From contig JAFWEX010000130.1 in NCBI GenBank assembly GCA_017512705.1, forward strand, positions 1 through 64,000: DNA of 64,000 nucleotides. The letters are read 5' to 3'. The translations under genes and the position numbers were made by a program. Shown here one piece after another: positions 53,140-62,400 of the stretch. The notes under the pieces are model-generated. The model saw only the letters and a list, made by a program, of their open reading frames with translations, was not told the origin of the DNA and made no database searches. The stretch's first letter is position 1. Every line of letters begins with the position of its first letter. Origin of the DNA: Paenibacillus sp. GTDB lineage: Bacteria > Bacillota > Bacilli > Paenibacillales > Paenibacillaceae.

Positions 53140-54228
53140 ATGAGTCATCAGGAGGCCGGAGAACGTTTACTTGAAGATGTAGAGATGTTGGCTGAGAAAA
53201 TAACCGAAATGCAGTACCGGGAGCAGCCTGATTTACTGGAGCGGTTTGGCCCTATTGGCAAAATGCGAACGAAGCAGGATTCACAGTACAGTCTGAGCTA
53301 TTTGGCAGAAAGTGTACTTATGAAAAGTCCTCGCTTGTTCACTCACTATATATCATGGTTAAAAGTGCTACTTGCTGGTTATAAGGTAACCGCGGATGAT
53401 CTGGGAACGAACCTTCAGTTGATCAAAGAAGCATTAAATGAAGGGTTTGACGATCCTCACCGTGAGTTTCTTTTAGAATATTTAGAAATGGGGATCGAAG
53501 TAACCGAGCAAAAAGAGGATCAGGCTAGTTTTATTCTTCCATCCATGCCTTACGGACTTGAAGCGTATGATTATTTACAATGTCTGCTTGATAATAAACG
53601 TAAGGAAGCTTTCGATATGATCGAAAAGGAACTGGATGCTGGAGCATCTATCCGTGATATATATAGGTATATATTTCAGCCCGTTCAGTATGAAATTGGC
53701 CGGCTGTGGCAACAAGGACAGATTAGTGTAGGTCAAGAGCATTTTTGCACGGCAGCTACTCAATCGTTGATTTCACGGCTATACTTCAGATGGTTGACCC
53801 AGCCCAATCAAGGGAAACGGCTTGTTGCTTCCTGTGTCGGGAGTGAGCAGCATGAGATTGGGCTACGTATGCTGACAGATGTATTTGAGATGGAAGGCTG
53901 GGATACGTATTACCTCGGGGCTAATGTTCCGAATGAAAGTATTGTTGAGGCGATCAAACATCATAAATGTGACGTAGTCGCGATATCCGTGACGATGACT
54001 TATCATATTCATCTAGCTAAAAAGCTGATCGAGCACATTCGGAGCGACAGCGAAACGGCCGATGTCAAGGTGATGGTAGGTGGTTATCCATTTAATATAG
54101 ACAACGAGTTGTGGAGGACAGTCGGAGCTGATGGTTATGCTCCTGGGGCAGAAGAGGCTGTCGCCGTTGCAGAGCGTTTGCTTACTCATCCGAGATCGCT
54201 TGACAACGTAAGTAAGGCAAGTGAATAA
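53140..54228 (+). CDS. Cobalamin-binding sensor protein with CarH-type signature, no DNA-binding domain
   Basis: A 362-residue soluble protein. Residues about 145-215 form the four-helix B12 cap and 225-350 a Rossmann cobalamin domain. The cap has W190-x9-E200-H201 (RLWQQGQISVGQEHF), the signature by which CarH photoreceptors shield adenosyl-B12. The Rossmann part has E236-x-H238-x-x-G241 (lower cobalt ligand), SVTMT (283-287) and GG 314-315. Residue 191, His in Thermus CarH, is Gln here. The N-terminal 140 residues are helical and not a MerR DNA-binding domain; I do not recognise them. ATG 53140 follows AAAGGGGG. A soluble hybrid kinase starts 15 bases after the stop, so B12 or light sensing through the kinase is the likely role. 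Confidence 0.85.
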   Translation: MSHQEAGERLLEDVEMLAEKITEMQYREQPDLLERFGPIGKMRTKQDSQYSLSYLAESVLMKSPRLFTHYISWLKVLLAGYKVTADDLGTNLQLIKEALNEGFDDPHREFLLEYLEMGIEVTEQKEDQASFILPSMPYGLEAYDYLQCLLDNKRKEAFDMIEKELDAGASIRDIYRYIFQPVQYEIGRLWQQGQISVGQEHFCTAATQSLISRLYFRWLTQPNQGKRLVASCVGSEQHEIGLRMLTDVFEMEGWDTYYLGANVPNESIVEAIKHHKCDVVAISVTMTYHIHLAKKLIEHIRSDSETADVKVMVGGYPFNIDNELWRTVGADGYAPGAEEAVAVAERLLTHPRSLDNVSKASE

Positions 54229-54243
54229 GAAAGGGATGAAGTG

Positions 54244-55959
54244 ATGTCTTATGATCAGGAAGAGAACGAAAGGTTACGCAGAACCATTGAGCAATTATCA
54301 GACCAGTTGATTCGAAGCAAAGAGCGGGAGGAACAGACACTATCCGCATTCTCAGAGATGAACAATGAACTGGTGACTCTCCAGCGGCAGCTTGCTAAAA
54401 ATATGGTGAGTCTTGAGGCTGCGCGACAGCAAGCCGTAGCGTCTGCTGAAGCGAAAAGTGCCTTTATGGCGATTGTTAGTCACGATTTTCGTACACCCCT
54501 TAACGGCATTTTGGGCATGGCTGAATTATTGGAGCAGTCTGATTTATCAGATGAGCAGAAAGATTCTGTGAATGTTATACAGGAAGCGGCAAGTCTCCTT
54601 CTAAGATTAATTCAGGATCTCCTCGATTTTTCCAAATTGGATGCTGGGCAGATGCGCCTTGAAAAAGGAGAGGTTAAACTTAAGGAGATTATGGACCATA
54701 TTCTTCGCTTGCTTAACCCGCAGATCGAAATGAAACAAAATCAATTGTTTATTGAATGTGATTCGACAGTTGCTGATGTTCTCGAAGGTGATCCCACCCG
54801 AATTACACAAATTTTAATTAACCTGATTCAAAACGCGAACAAATTCACTGCCGATGGTTCAATTGAAGTGCGGATTAAACTATTAAAGCAACATCTGGAT
54901 TATCAGCTTGTTCGTTTCGAAGTGCAAGATACGGGGATGGGGATTGCAGAAGAAGACCAGCCTTATCTTTTCCAGCCGTATATGCAGACAGAAGAAGGTC
55001 GGTCAAAAGAGTATGAGGGTACAGGGTTGGGTCTATCGATCTGCAAATCACTCGTTACTTTAATGGATGGACAGATAGGAATGATGAGTAAGGTAGGTGA
55101 AGGTTCTACCTTCTGGTTTGAGATCGAATTCAAACTGGACATGACGGAGAACACAGAGGTTCTTCAGGGGTCAAGATTAGATGGAGCTCCGGGGCAGCTG
55201 AATATTCCTGAAGTTGAATCAAATGCCTTGCCTATTCTAATAGCTGATGATAATGTCATAAACCGTCAGCTGGTCCAGCTGCAACTCAAAAAGTTGGGGT
55301 TATTAGAAGTGGAATGTGTATCTAACGGGGAAGAGGCCGTCAATGCCTTTCGTCATAACACATACAGCCTGATTCTGATGGATAGCAGGATGCCCGTGTC
55401 GAATGGGATTGAAGCCACCCGTCGGATTCGTACCATGGAGCGGGATGAGATGCGTCAACCGACACCGATTATTGCAATGACTGGCAATGTAATGCAAAGT
55501 GAGAAGGATAGTTGTTATGAGGCAGGAATGAACGACTTTCTCGGTAAACCATTTACCTTAGAGCTGCTAGGCAAAACGATTCGGAAATGGCATTCAGCGT
55601 TTTCATCTGTCCAGATTCTAAATATGGATGTCGTCCGTGAAATTGCCGAACTAAACACGGATGGCAATCAGACTCTGCTCAGCACGCTGCTGGAGATATA
55701 TCGTGCAGAAACCCCGGGGAAAATCGAGGATCTACGCAGACATGTTGTGTCAGCTGATCATGAAGCGGCAGCCGAGACGGCACATGGTTTGAAATCAGGG
55801 AGTCTGAGTCTTGGTATCAGTTACCTTTCAACCTTGTTCAGTCAAATTGAGGGGTATGCTAAAGCAGAGCAGACACACAGGGCAGAACCGTTGCTAGGCC
55901 AGCTTCTTCCTGCGTACCAGACGGCTTGTGCAGCTCTTCAACAGGTCAACAGAACTTGA
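54244..55959 (+). CDS. Soluble hybrid histidine kinase (HisKA, HATPase, REC, HPt)
   Basis: A 571-residue cytoplasmic phosphorelay kinase without membrane helices or sensor domain. Residues 1-70 are a coiled coil, HisKA has His80 in VSHDFRTPLNG, the ATPase domain has NLIQNANKFT, DTGMGIAEED and GTGLGLSICK, the receiver has Asp380 in LILMDSRMP and Lys435 in FLGKPF, and a C-terminal HPt domain has His514 in TAHGLKSGS. The lack of an input domain fits control by the B12-binding protein encoded just upstream. AAAGGGAT precedes the ATG at 54244; a GTG at 54241 is possible. No output regulator follows, so the HPt must pass its phosphate to a partner encoded elsewhere. Confidence 0.92.
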   Translation: MSYDQEENERLRRTIEQLSDQLIRSKEREEQTLSAFSEMNNELVTLQRQLAKNMVSLEAARQQAVASAEAKSAFMAIVSHDFRTPLNGILGMAELLEQSDLSDEQKDSVNVIQEAASLLLRLIQDLLDFSKLDAGQMRLEKGEVKLKEIMDHILRLLNPQIEMKQNQLFIECDSTVADVLEGDPTRITQILINLIQNANKFTADGSIEVRIKLLKQHLDYQLVRFEVQDTGMGIAEEDQPYLFQPYMQTEEGRSKEYEGTGLGLSICKSLVTLMDGQIGMMSKVGEGSTFWFEIEFKLDMTENTEVLQGSRLDGAPGQLNIPEVESNALPILIADDNVINRQLVQLQLKKLGLLEVECVSNGEEAVNAFRHNTYSLILMDSRMPVSNGIEATRRIRTMERDEMRQPTPIIAMTGNVMQSEKDSCYEAGMNDFLGKPFTLELLGKTIRKWHSAFSSVQILNMDVVREIAELNTDGNQTLLSTLLEIYRAETPGKIEDLRRHVVSADHEAAAETAHGLKSGSLSLGISYLSTLFSQIEGYAKAEQTHRAEPLLGQLLPAYQTACAALQQVNRT

Positions 55960-56025
55960 AATGTGATGAAGTAACTGCATCAGATACAGAGTCGCTTTAC
56001 CTTAGAGAAAGCAGGGAGGATTTTT

Positions 56026-57021
56026 ATGATATGGTATGGGCTTGCGGCTCTGATTATTGTGATAGCTCTCCTTCTATGGGCTGGAGGGCTGTATTTCTTC
56101 AAAACGGCTATACGCCGCACGCCGAAAACATTTATGGTCGATAATCCGAATCTGAAGACAGAAGATGCGGATGATGAATTGATCAGTAGTGCTGCGGATC
56201 TACAATGGCTCGGCGCTCAGGATTGCAAGAACGTAACCATCCAGTCTCACGATGGGTTGAAACTGTCTGGCACCTGGCTGGCTTCAAGTAACAATTCTGC
56301 AAAAACAGTTATTCTAGCGCATGGTTACTCCGGTAAGGGCAGGGAAATGGCGGGGTTCGCTAGATTTTATGCCGAAACACTTGGTTATCACGTGTTAATG
56401 CCGGATGATCGGGGACATGGTCAGAGTGAAGGAGAGATCATCGGTTTTGGCTGGCTGGACCGGAAGGATTATGTTCAGTGGGTCAACTGGGTGCTCGAAT
56501 ATGTCGGACAGACTACCGATATTATTTTGCACGGGATATCGATGGGAGGCGCGACAGTGCTGATGACAGGTGGAGAAGAGTTGCCAGCTCAAGTCAGAGC
56601 CATCGTGTCAGATTGTGCCTATACTTCTGTAGAAGAAGAATTGACGTTTCAATTGAAGCAGTTGTACAAGCTGCCTGCCTTTCCATTCATACCCGTGACT
56701 AGTTGGATCACAAAATGGAAAGCCGGGTACTCTTTTAAAGAAGCATCAGCCCTTAAACAACTTGCCAGAGTCAAGGTGCCTGTGCTGTTTATTCACGGTG
56801 AGGCAGACACCTTTGTACCAACAGAAATGGTCTATCGCTTGTACGAAGCTTGTACGATGCAGAAAGAGTTGCTGACCATTCCCAGTGCAGGTCATGGCAC
56901 TGCTTTTCAGGTTGACCGTAAGGGTTACGAAGCGGTGCTGAAAGCTTTTTTGCAGAAACATGTGCCCGATCTGAATGGGTCTGACGAGAAATATCGGGAT
57001 CAGGTTTCGAGTATTAGATGA
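56026..57021 (+). CDS. Alpha/beta hydrolase (YqkD-like), membrane-anchored
   Basis: A 331-residue serine hydrolase anchored by an N-terminal helix (about 5-25). The catalytic triad can be read as Ser172 in HGISMGGAT, Asp261 in HGEADTFVP and His290 in SAGHGTAF; the oxyanion region is LAHGYSGKG and PDDRGHGQS. Size and layout fit the Bacillus YqkD type. AGGGAGGA precedes the ATG at 56026. It lies 66 bases after the hybrid kinase and may be in the same operon; I see no clear link to B12 signalling. Substrate unknown. Confidence 0.88.
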   Translation: MIWYGLAALIIVIALLLWAGGLYFFKTAIRRTPKTFMVDNPNLKTEDADDELISSAADLQWLGAQDCKNVTIQSHDGLKLSGTWLASSNNSAKTVILAHGYSGKGREMAGFARFYAETLGYHVLMPDDRGHGQSEGEIIGFGWLDRKDYVQWVNWVLEYVGQTTDIILHGISMGGATVLMTGGEELPAQVRAIVSDCAYTSVEEELTFQLKQLYKLPAFPFIPVTSWITKWKAGYSFKEASALKQLARVKVPVLFIHGEADTFVPTEMVYRLYEACTMQKELLTIPSAGHGTAFQVDRKGYEAVLKAFLQKHVPDLNGSDEKYRDQVSSIR

Positions 57022-57056
57022 TGAACAAACTCTGATTTACTTGAAGGGGGATGGAT

Positions 57057-57386
57057 ATGTCACGTCTTTCAAGAGAATGCTCCTACTGTCATAAACCTAT
57101 GGCAGCGGATGAATTCAAATGTAAATCATGCGGTAATATGGTCACGACCAAAACGGCCAAGCCGGAACAGCCTTACATGATGGGGTACGAAGAAACTGTA
57201 CTGGATCGCTATTCCATCGTACTGCTGGTGATTATTACGCTGTTTTTTGCTCCCATAGCGATGGCCATCGGGGGAGTACTGTTATTTAATAATGATGCAA
57301 TCAAGCGGGATGCTGGGAAAATACTTGTTACTTCCAGTTTGATAATGGTGATTATATATGTAATCCTTTTTTTCGTTTTCTCCTGA
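57057..57386 (+). CDS. Small zinc-ribbon membrane protein
   Basis: A 109-residue protein with an N-terminal zinc ribbon (CSYCHKPMAADEFKCKSCG, two CxxC knuckles) and two hydrophobic helices (about 55-78 and 85-108), so the ribbon probably faces the cytoplasm. Such proteins are common in Paenibacillus and of unknown role. The ATG at 57057 is used since AAGGGGG ends at 57050, right in front of an alternative ATG 57051 that would leave no spacing. Confidence 0.75.
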   Translation: MSRLSRECSYCHKPMAADEFKCKSCGNMVTTKTAKPEQPYMMGYEETVLDRYSIVLLVIITLFFAPIAMAIGGVLLFNNDAIKRDAGKILVTSSLIMVIIYVILFFVFS

Positions 57387-57429
57387 GCGTTATAGAAAAT
57401 GTCTAAATCCATTAGCCGGAGGTATCAGA

Positions 57430-58146
57430 ATGGGAAATCAACAATTTGAAGCTGCACGCCAAGCTGAGGCGGGTTATCATTCTAACTTCTACAAAAATAA
57501 TGAGTTGTTTGAAGACGGAACGTGGATGTCCAGACCGATGCCCATGGTGATGGAGATGCTGGATCGCCTGCTTGTTCATAACGCGGAATTACGAGTACTT
57601 GATCTGGGATGCGGAGTTGGCAGACATACAATATCAATAGCACAGCGTCTAGCACAGACAAACAGTCAAGTCATTGGTGTGGATCTTTTGGATGAAGCTG
57701 TAGACGGCCTTAAGAAGTATGCAAAACAATACAAGGTGGATCACATCGTTCAGGCAGTAAAAGCAGACGTTGAGCATTATCAGATCCAGCCAAATGGTTT
57801 TGACTTTATTGCTGCCTGTTCATGTCTGGAACACACCTCCAGCAAAGAGGCTCTTCTTGAAACGGTAGAGCGGTTAAAAGCAGGAACGCGGATTGGAGGC
57901 ATTCATTGTATTACGATGAGCACCAGCGTGGAGGAAAAAGAAATCCGAACAGGCCGTCCAATCGAGCCGTTGATTGAATTGAATCTGCCTACATCCGAAG
58001 CTATAGCATTATTAGAACAGGCTTACGAAGGTTGGAACATTTTGTTACAGGAGCATGTGAGCCAGAGCATTAACGAAGAGAAGTATGATGAACCAACAGA
58101 GTTCCGTTGTGAGTTGCTCCGTTTTGCTGTGCAGAGAGACTCGTAG
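57430..58146 (+). CDS. Class I SAM-dependent methyltransferase
   Basis: A 238-residue methyltransferase. The SAM motif VLDLGCGVGRHTISIA, the acidic motif VIGVDLLDEAV and the later FDFIAACSCLEHT are clear. It resembles TehB/SAM-type methyltransferases that handle small molecules; the acceptor is unknown. GCCGGAGG precedes the ATG at 57430. It is the last gene before a new promoter at 58155. Confidence 0.88.
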   Translation: MGNQQFEAARQAEAGYHSNFYKNNELFEDGTWMSRPMPMVMEMLDRLLVHNAELRVLDLGCGVGRHTISIAQRLAQTNSQVIGVDLLDEAVDGLKKYAKQYKVDHIVQAVKADVEHYQIQPNGFDFIAACSCLEHTSSKEALLETVERLKAGTRIGGIHCITMSTSVEEKEIRTGRPIEPLIELNLPTSEAIALLEQAYEGWNILLQEHVSQSINEEKYDEPTEFRCELLRFAVQRDS

Positions 58147-58154
58147 AATCGTCC

Positions 58155-58183
58155 TTGAACTTTGTGTCGCTACCGTCTACAAT
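58155..58183 (+). promoter_or_regulatory. Predicted promoter of the small acetyltransferase
   Basis: TTGAAC (58155-58160), exactly 17 bases, TACAAT (58178-58183). Good sigma-A match, leaving a leader of about 100 bases before the TTG start. Confidence 0.6.
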
Positions 58184-58292
58184 ACGATAACGGGTTTAAA
58201 ATACCTTTTTGATACTGGTTAGTAGGGCGATTTGCGGCTGAAGAAGCTTTTATCCTATTCGTTGTGAAGTACGTTATATTGGAGGAATTGTT

Positions 58293-58730
58293 TTGCTGAA
58301 AAATTTGAAACCGCGTCTACAGGAACCGGAAGTGCAAGAACTTCTATCCTACTCCATTTTTCCGGACCCGGATCAGGTCAATCAAACGGTGCAGGAGTAT
58401 ATGACACACCATCATCTCTTTATAACCGGTTATGAGGACGAAGGTCAGCTGGTTGGTCTGATTGGCTACGAACATACAGGAGCAAGCGAAATTACAATTC
58501 GCCATATTGCGGTACTGCCGGAGAACCGATTCAAAAATTATGGTCGGGGCATGATCTCGCAGCTTCTTGCAGAGTACAATCCGGACACATTAATTGCAGA
58601 AACGGATCAGGAAGCGGTGGAGTTTTATCGCAACACCGGATTTATCGTATACAGCCTTGGCGAATTATATCCGGGTGTAGAACGATTCCGTTGCGTGCTT
58701 GAGAAAGATGAGGATGAAGACGACGTGTAG
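58293..58730 (+). CDS. GNAT-family N-acetyltransferase
   Basis: A 145-residue acetyltransferase. The cofactor loop LPENRFKNYGRGMISQLLAE and the pattern ETDQEAVEFYRNTGFIVYSLG identify the fold. The TTG at 58293 is the start: GGAGGAA is seven to eight bases upstream, and no ATG is in range. Very acidic C-terminus (EKDEDEDDV). Single gene ended by the terminator at 58781. Confidence 0.85.
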   Translation: MLKNLKPRLQEPEVQELLSYSIFPDPDQVNQTVQEYMTHHHLFITGYEDEGQLVGLIGYEHTGASEITIRHIAVLPENRFKNYGRGMISQLLAEYNPDTLIAETDQEAVEFYRNTGFIVYSLGELYPGVERFRCVLEKDEDEDDV

Positions 58731-58780
58731 TCAAAATGCACGTTATCGAATTCACAGTGTTATATGATAAGAGGAAATCG

Positions 58781-58832
58781 ATAGGATGTTGGGATCGGCT
58801 GAAATGCTGAGCTCAACATCCTATTTTTTTTG
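58781..58832 (+). terminator. Terminator after the small acetyltransferase
   Basis: ATAGGATGTTG (58781-58791) pairs with CAACATCCTAT (58814-58824), followed by eight T. Confidence 0.88.
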
Positions 58833-58864
58833 CTTTTTTTTGTTTCAAAAGTAAGGAATACATA

Positions 58865-58894
58865 TTGCTTTATAGCATAGTTTCATTATAGAAT
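58865..58894 (+). promoter_or_regulatory. Predicted promoter of the marR-MMPL operon
   Basis: TTGCTT (58865-58870) and either TATAGA (58887-58892, spacing 16) or TAGAAT (58889-58894, spacing 18). The transcript start would be near 58900, just before the palindrome. Confidence 0.5.
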
Positions 58895-58909
58895 AGTTCC
58901 ATTGATGAA

Positions 58910-58928
58910 TAGTTCGATAATCGAACTA
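58910..58928. promoter_or_regulatory. 19-base palindromic MarR operator
   Basis: TAGTTCGAT-A-ATCGAACTA is a perfect palindrome with 9-base arms, between the promoter and ribosome site of the MarR gene. The left arm is repeated as GAATAGTTC at 58891-58899 and 58907-58915, 16 bases apart. The position suits repression of the MarR-MMPL pair. Confidence 0.7.
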
Positions 58929-58947
58929 GTTTGGAGGGAGCAATGAT

Positions 58948-59406
58948 ATGAATACCCCAGATGCCAAAAGTTTAGTGAATCGTTATCTGGATGCCTCATT
59001 TCTGGTTAACAAGCGTTTTGATACTCGAATTCGTGAAAAGGTAGGCCAGACAGTCACCACGGATCAATTCTGTGCTCTGCGTCTCATTCATGAGAAACCG
59101 GAGTGTACCCCTTCGGATCTGGCAGAGCTTCTATGTGTAGGCAAGAGCAGCATCACGGCTCTGGTCAACAAGTTAGCCGAAAGGAATCTGGTGCACCGTA
59201 CAGGGGATGAGCGTGACCGGCGTGTCATCTATCTGACTCTAACGGATGCTGGGCATGAGTTGTACAAGGAGACAGAGTTAGAGATCCAGAAGGTTCTCGA
59301 ACCTTATCTGAAACATTTTACACCAGAAGAAGTTAAGATTTTCATCGATTCATTTGAGAAGCTGGCATCGCTGTTAACCGAAGAAGAAGGGTTGGAGAAG
59401 CAATGA
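58948..59406 (+). CDS. MarR-family regulator of the MMPL exporter
   Basis: A 152-residue MarR protein with the recognition helix LCVGKSSITALVNKLAERN and the wing RTGDERDRRVIYLTLTDAG. GGAGGGAG precedes the ATG at 58948. Its TGA overlaps the ATG of the exporter in ATGA, so the two proteins are translated in coupling. A strong palindrome lies between its promoter and start. Repression of itself and the exporter, released by the exporter's substrate, is the natural model. Confidence 0.92.
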   Translation: MNTPDAKSLVNRYLDASFLVNKRFDTRIREKVGQTVTTDQFCALRLIHEKPECTPSDLAELLCVGKSSITALVNKLAERNLVHRTGDERDRRVIYLTLTDAGHELYKETELEIQKVLEPYLKHFTPEEVKIFIDSFEKLASLLTEEEGLEKQ

Positions 59407-62400
59407 GAGTGATTTTAAAAGCGCGTTGGTGGATTATGGGGCTGTGGATTGTCGCTGCTGCTATATTGATGTTCACTGCGCCGAATATGAGTGAGTTAAT
59501 TCGTGAAAAGGGACAATTTTCTGTCCCAGAAGGATACTCTTCCACGAAAGCGGCAGCGATTCTGGATGAAGCTGCGGCTCAAAAGGGAGAACAGAAGGGT
59601 ACCTCGATTGCACTTGTTTTTCATAGTCCAGAAGGATTAGGTGAGACTGGAAAACAAGAGGCGGAAAAGGCGGTCAATCAGCTGAATGTTGATAAGGAAA
59701 AGCTCGGAATTCTGTCTATCCTAGAGCCTTTCTCACAGCCTGAATTATCGGACAAAATGATCTCGGCAGACGGTAAGACCATCCTGACTTCACTTTCCGT
59801 TGAACTGGGTGACCGTACTGTCAAAGAAATGCGGGAAGATCTGAATGGTGCCCTGAAATCAGTGAAGGTGGAGCATTATATTACAGGTAAAGGGTTAATT
59901 GATGAAGATACAATCGAGAGTTCTCAGGAAGGCCTCAAGAAATCGGAATATATTACGGTTGTCTTTATTCTACTCATTCTTTTCCTTGTGTTCCGCTCAT
60001 TTGTAGCTCCATTCGTACCGCTGCTTACAGTGGGTATGAGTTATATTGTATCGCAGCAGATCGTTGCTTATCTGGTAGATGGAGTCAACTTTCCACTCTC
60101 TACCTTTACACAGATTTTCATGGTTGCAGTTATGTTCGGGATTGGAACGGATTATTGTATCCTGTTAATCAGTCGTTTCAAGGAAGAGCTTGCACATCAT
60201 GAGAATACTTGGGATGCCATTATCGCTACATACCGCACGGCAGGTAAAACGGTGTTTTTCTCTGCCCTGGCTGTTTTGGTCGGATTCGTAGCCATTGGTT
60301 TTGCACAGTTTATGTTGTACCGTTCTGCAGTCGCTGTTGCTGTTGGAATCGCAGTGATGATGCTTGCCCTTGTGACCATTGTGCCATTCTTTATGGCTGT
60401 GCTTGGCAGAAAGCTTTTCTGGCCATCCAAAGGTTCACTAGAACATGCAGAGAGCAAAATCTACGGGGCTGCAGGTAAATTCTCACTTAAACGTCCGTGG
60501 GCGGCCTTGCTGATTGTTGCGGCAGTTACCGTACCTCTTCTCATGACATACGACGGGAAATTGTCATTCAACAGTCTTGACGAAATCGGTGACAAATACG
60601 ATTCAGTCAAAGCGTTTAATATTATTTCGGACAGTTTTGGGCCAGGTGAGTCTCTGCCAGGTCAGATCGTGATACAGAACGACGAAACGATGGACAATGC
60701 CAAATATATGGCTGTAGCGGAGAAAATCAGCCGTGAAGTAGAAAAGGTTCCTGGTGTTGCTGGTGTTCGCAGTATGACACGCCCAACAGGGGATGAGATT
60801 CAAGATTTTGAAGTAACGAATCAGGTCGGTACTCTGTCAGATGGTCTGGGTGAAGGGAAAACAGGTCTGGACAAAATTAGCGAGGGTCTTAGTGAAGCGA
60901 GTAATGAACTAAGAAAAAATGAACCTCAGCTCAAAGAGGCAGCTAATGGAGCTGGAGAGCTAACCAAAGGAACAGATCAGTTGCAATCTGGGATTACCCA
61001 GCTCAGCGATGGACTGAAGCAGATTGAAAAAGGTATCCGGGATGGATCCTCGGGCGCGGGAGAGCTGAGAGCAGGTCTTCAACAAGCGAAAACGAGTGCA
61101 GACCAGCTTGCTAAAGCGAATGATCGGTTATTGCAAGCTTATCGCCAGGCTGGTGCAGGTGTTGCTGCGCTGGGCGATGGAACGAAGGAGCTGGAACAGC
61201 AATTGACGGGTGTTTCTACAGCACTGACGAGTCTGTCCGAATCCTTCTCTGCACTGGAGGAACGTTATCCGGAACTTGCGCAGGATGGGGACTATCAACG
61301 TATCAAAGGTACGATTGGTCAGACCGGATGGGGTACAGCCCAGCTTGCGCAAGGACTCTCTCAGATCCAGTCGAATCTGAGCGCAGCTGCGGACGGAATC
61401 AATCAGGCCAATGAAGGCTTTGCTTCCGCTGCATCTGGTCAGAAGGCACTGGCTGATGGTCTGGGTCAGATCGTAGCAGGTATTGGTCAACTCGAGTCAG
61501 GTTTGAAACAGGCTGCGGATGGTCAAGGTCAAGTGATCAAGGAGATCCCTGCAATTCAGAATGGTTTGGGTCAGCTTCAGGGAGGACAGGAGAAGATCCA
61601 ACAGGGGTTCTCTGATCTGAGTGATCAATTAACACAGCTGACCGATGGTTTGAACCAGAGTGTGGACGGAATCAAGAAAGTGTCGGGCGGTCTGGATTCG
61701 GCACAGGATTATTTGACACAACTGCAAAATTCACCAGATTCGGATCTTGCCGGATGGTATGTTCCTGAAGAAGCCTTGAAAAACAAGGACTTCAAGAAGG
61801 TCTTTGATACGTATCTATCCGAGGATCGGAAAACGATGACGTTGGATGTTATTTTTGCAGAGAATCCGTATGGTAAAGAAGCAATTGATCGTGTGCCGGA
61901 TATCGAAGCAGCAGTCAATCGGGCTGTTCAGGGCAGTGCACTTGAAAAAGCCGATGTTGCCGTGGGTGGTGTGACGAGTACGTTTGCAGATTTGCAGTCA
62001 ATCTCGAACAAAGACTATACTCGTACCGTGATGCTGATGCTGGCAGGAACATTCATCATCCTGGTGATCTTGCTTCGTTCGGTCATCATGCCGATTTATC
62101 TCATTATTTCACTGCTGCTTGCGTACTTCACATCGATGGCACTCACTGAAGTGGTCTTTGTGAATATCATGGGCTATGCCGGAATCAGTTGGGTTACGCC
62201 TTTCTTTGGATTCGTGATGCTGATTGCGCTGGGTGTGGATTATAGCATTTTCCTGATGGACCGTTTCAACGAAAACAAAGGCATGAGAGTACAGGACGCG
62301 ATATTATACGCGATGAAAAACATGGGAACCGTGATCTTGTCCGCAGCTGTCATTCTAAGCGGAACATTCGCTGCGATGTATCCGTCAGGGGTGCTCTCCA

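Noticed and set aside
60831-61730. Repeated short DNA pattern in the MMPL gene as possible CRISPR or satellite
   Set aside because: The repetition is at protein level (glycine-spaced helices) in an open reading frame with varied codons; no equal-length repeats and spacers.
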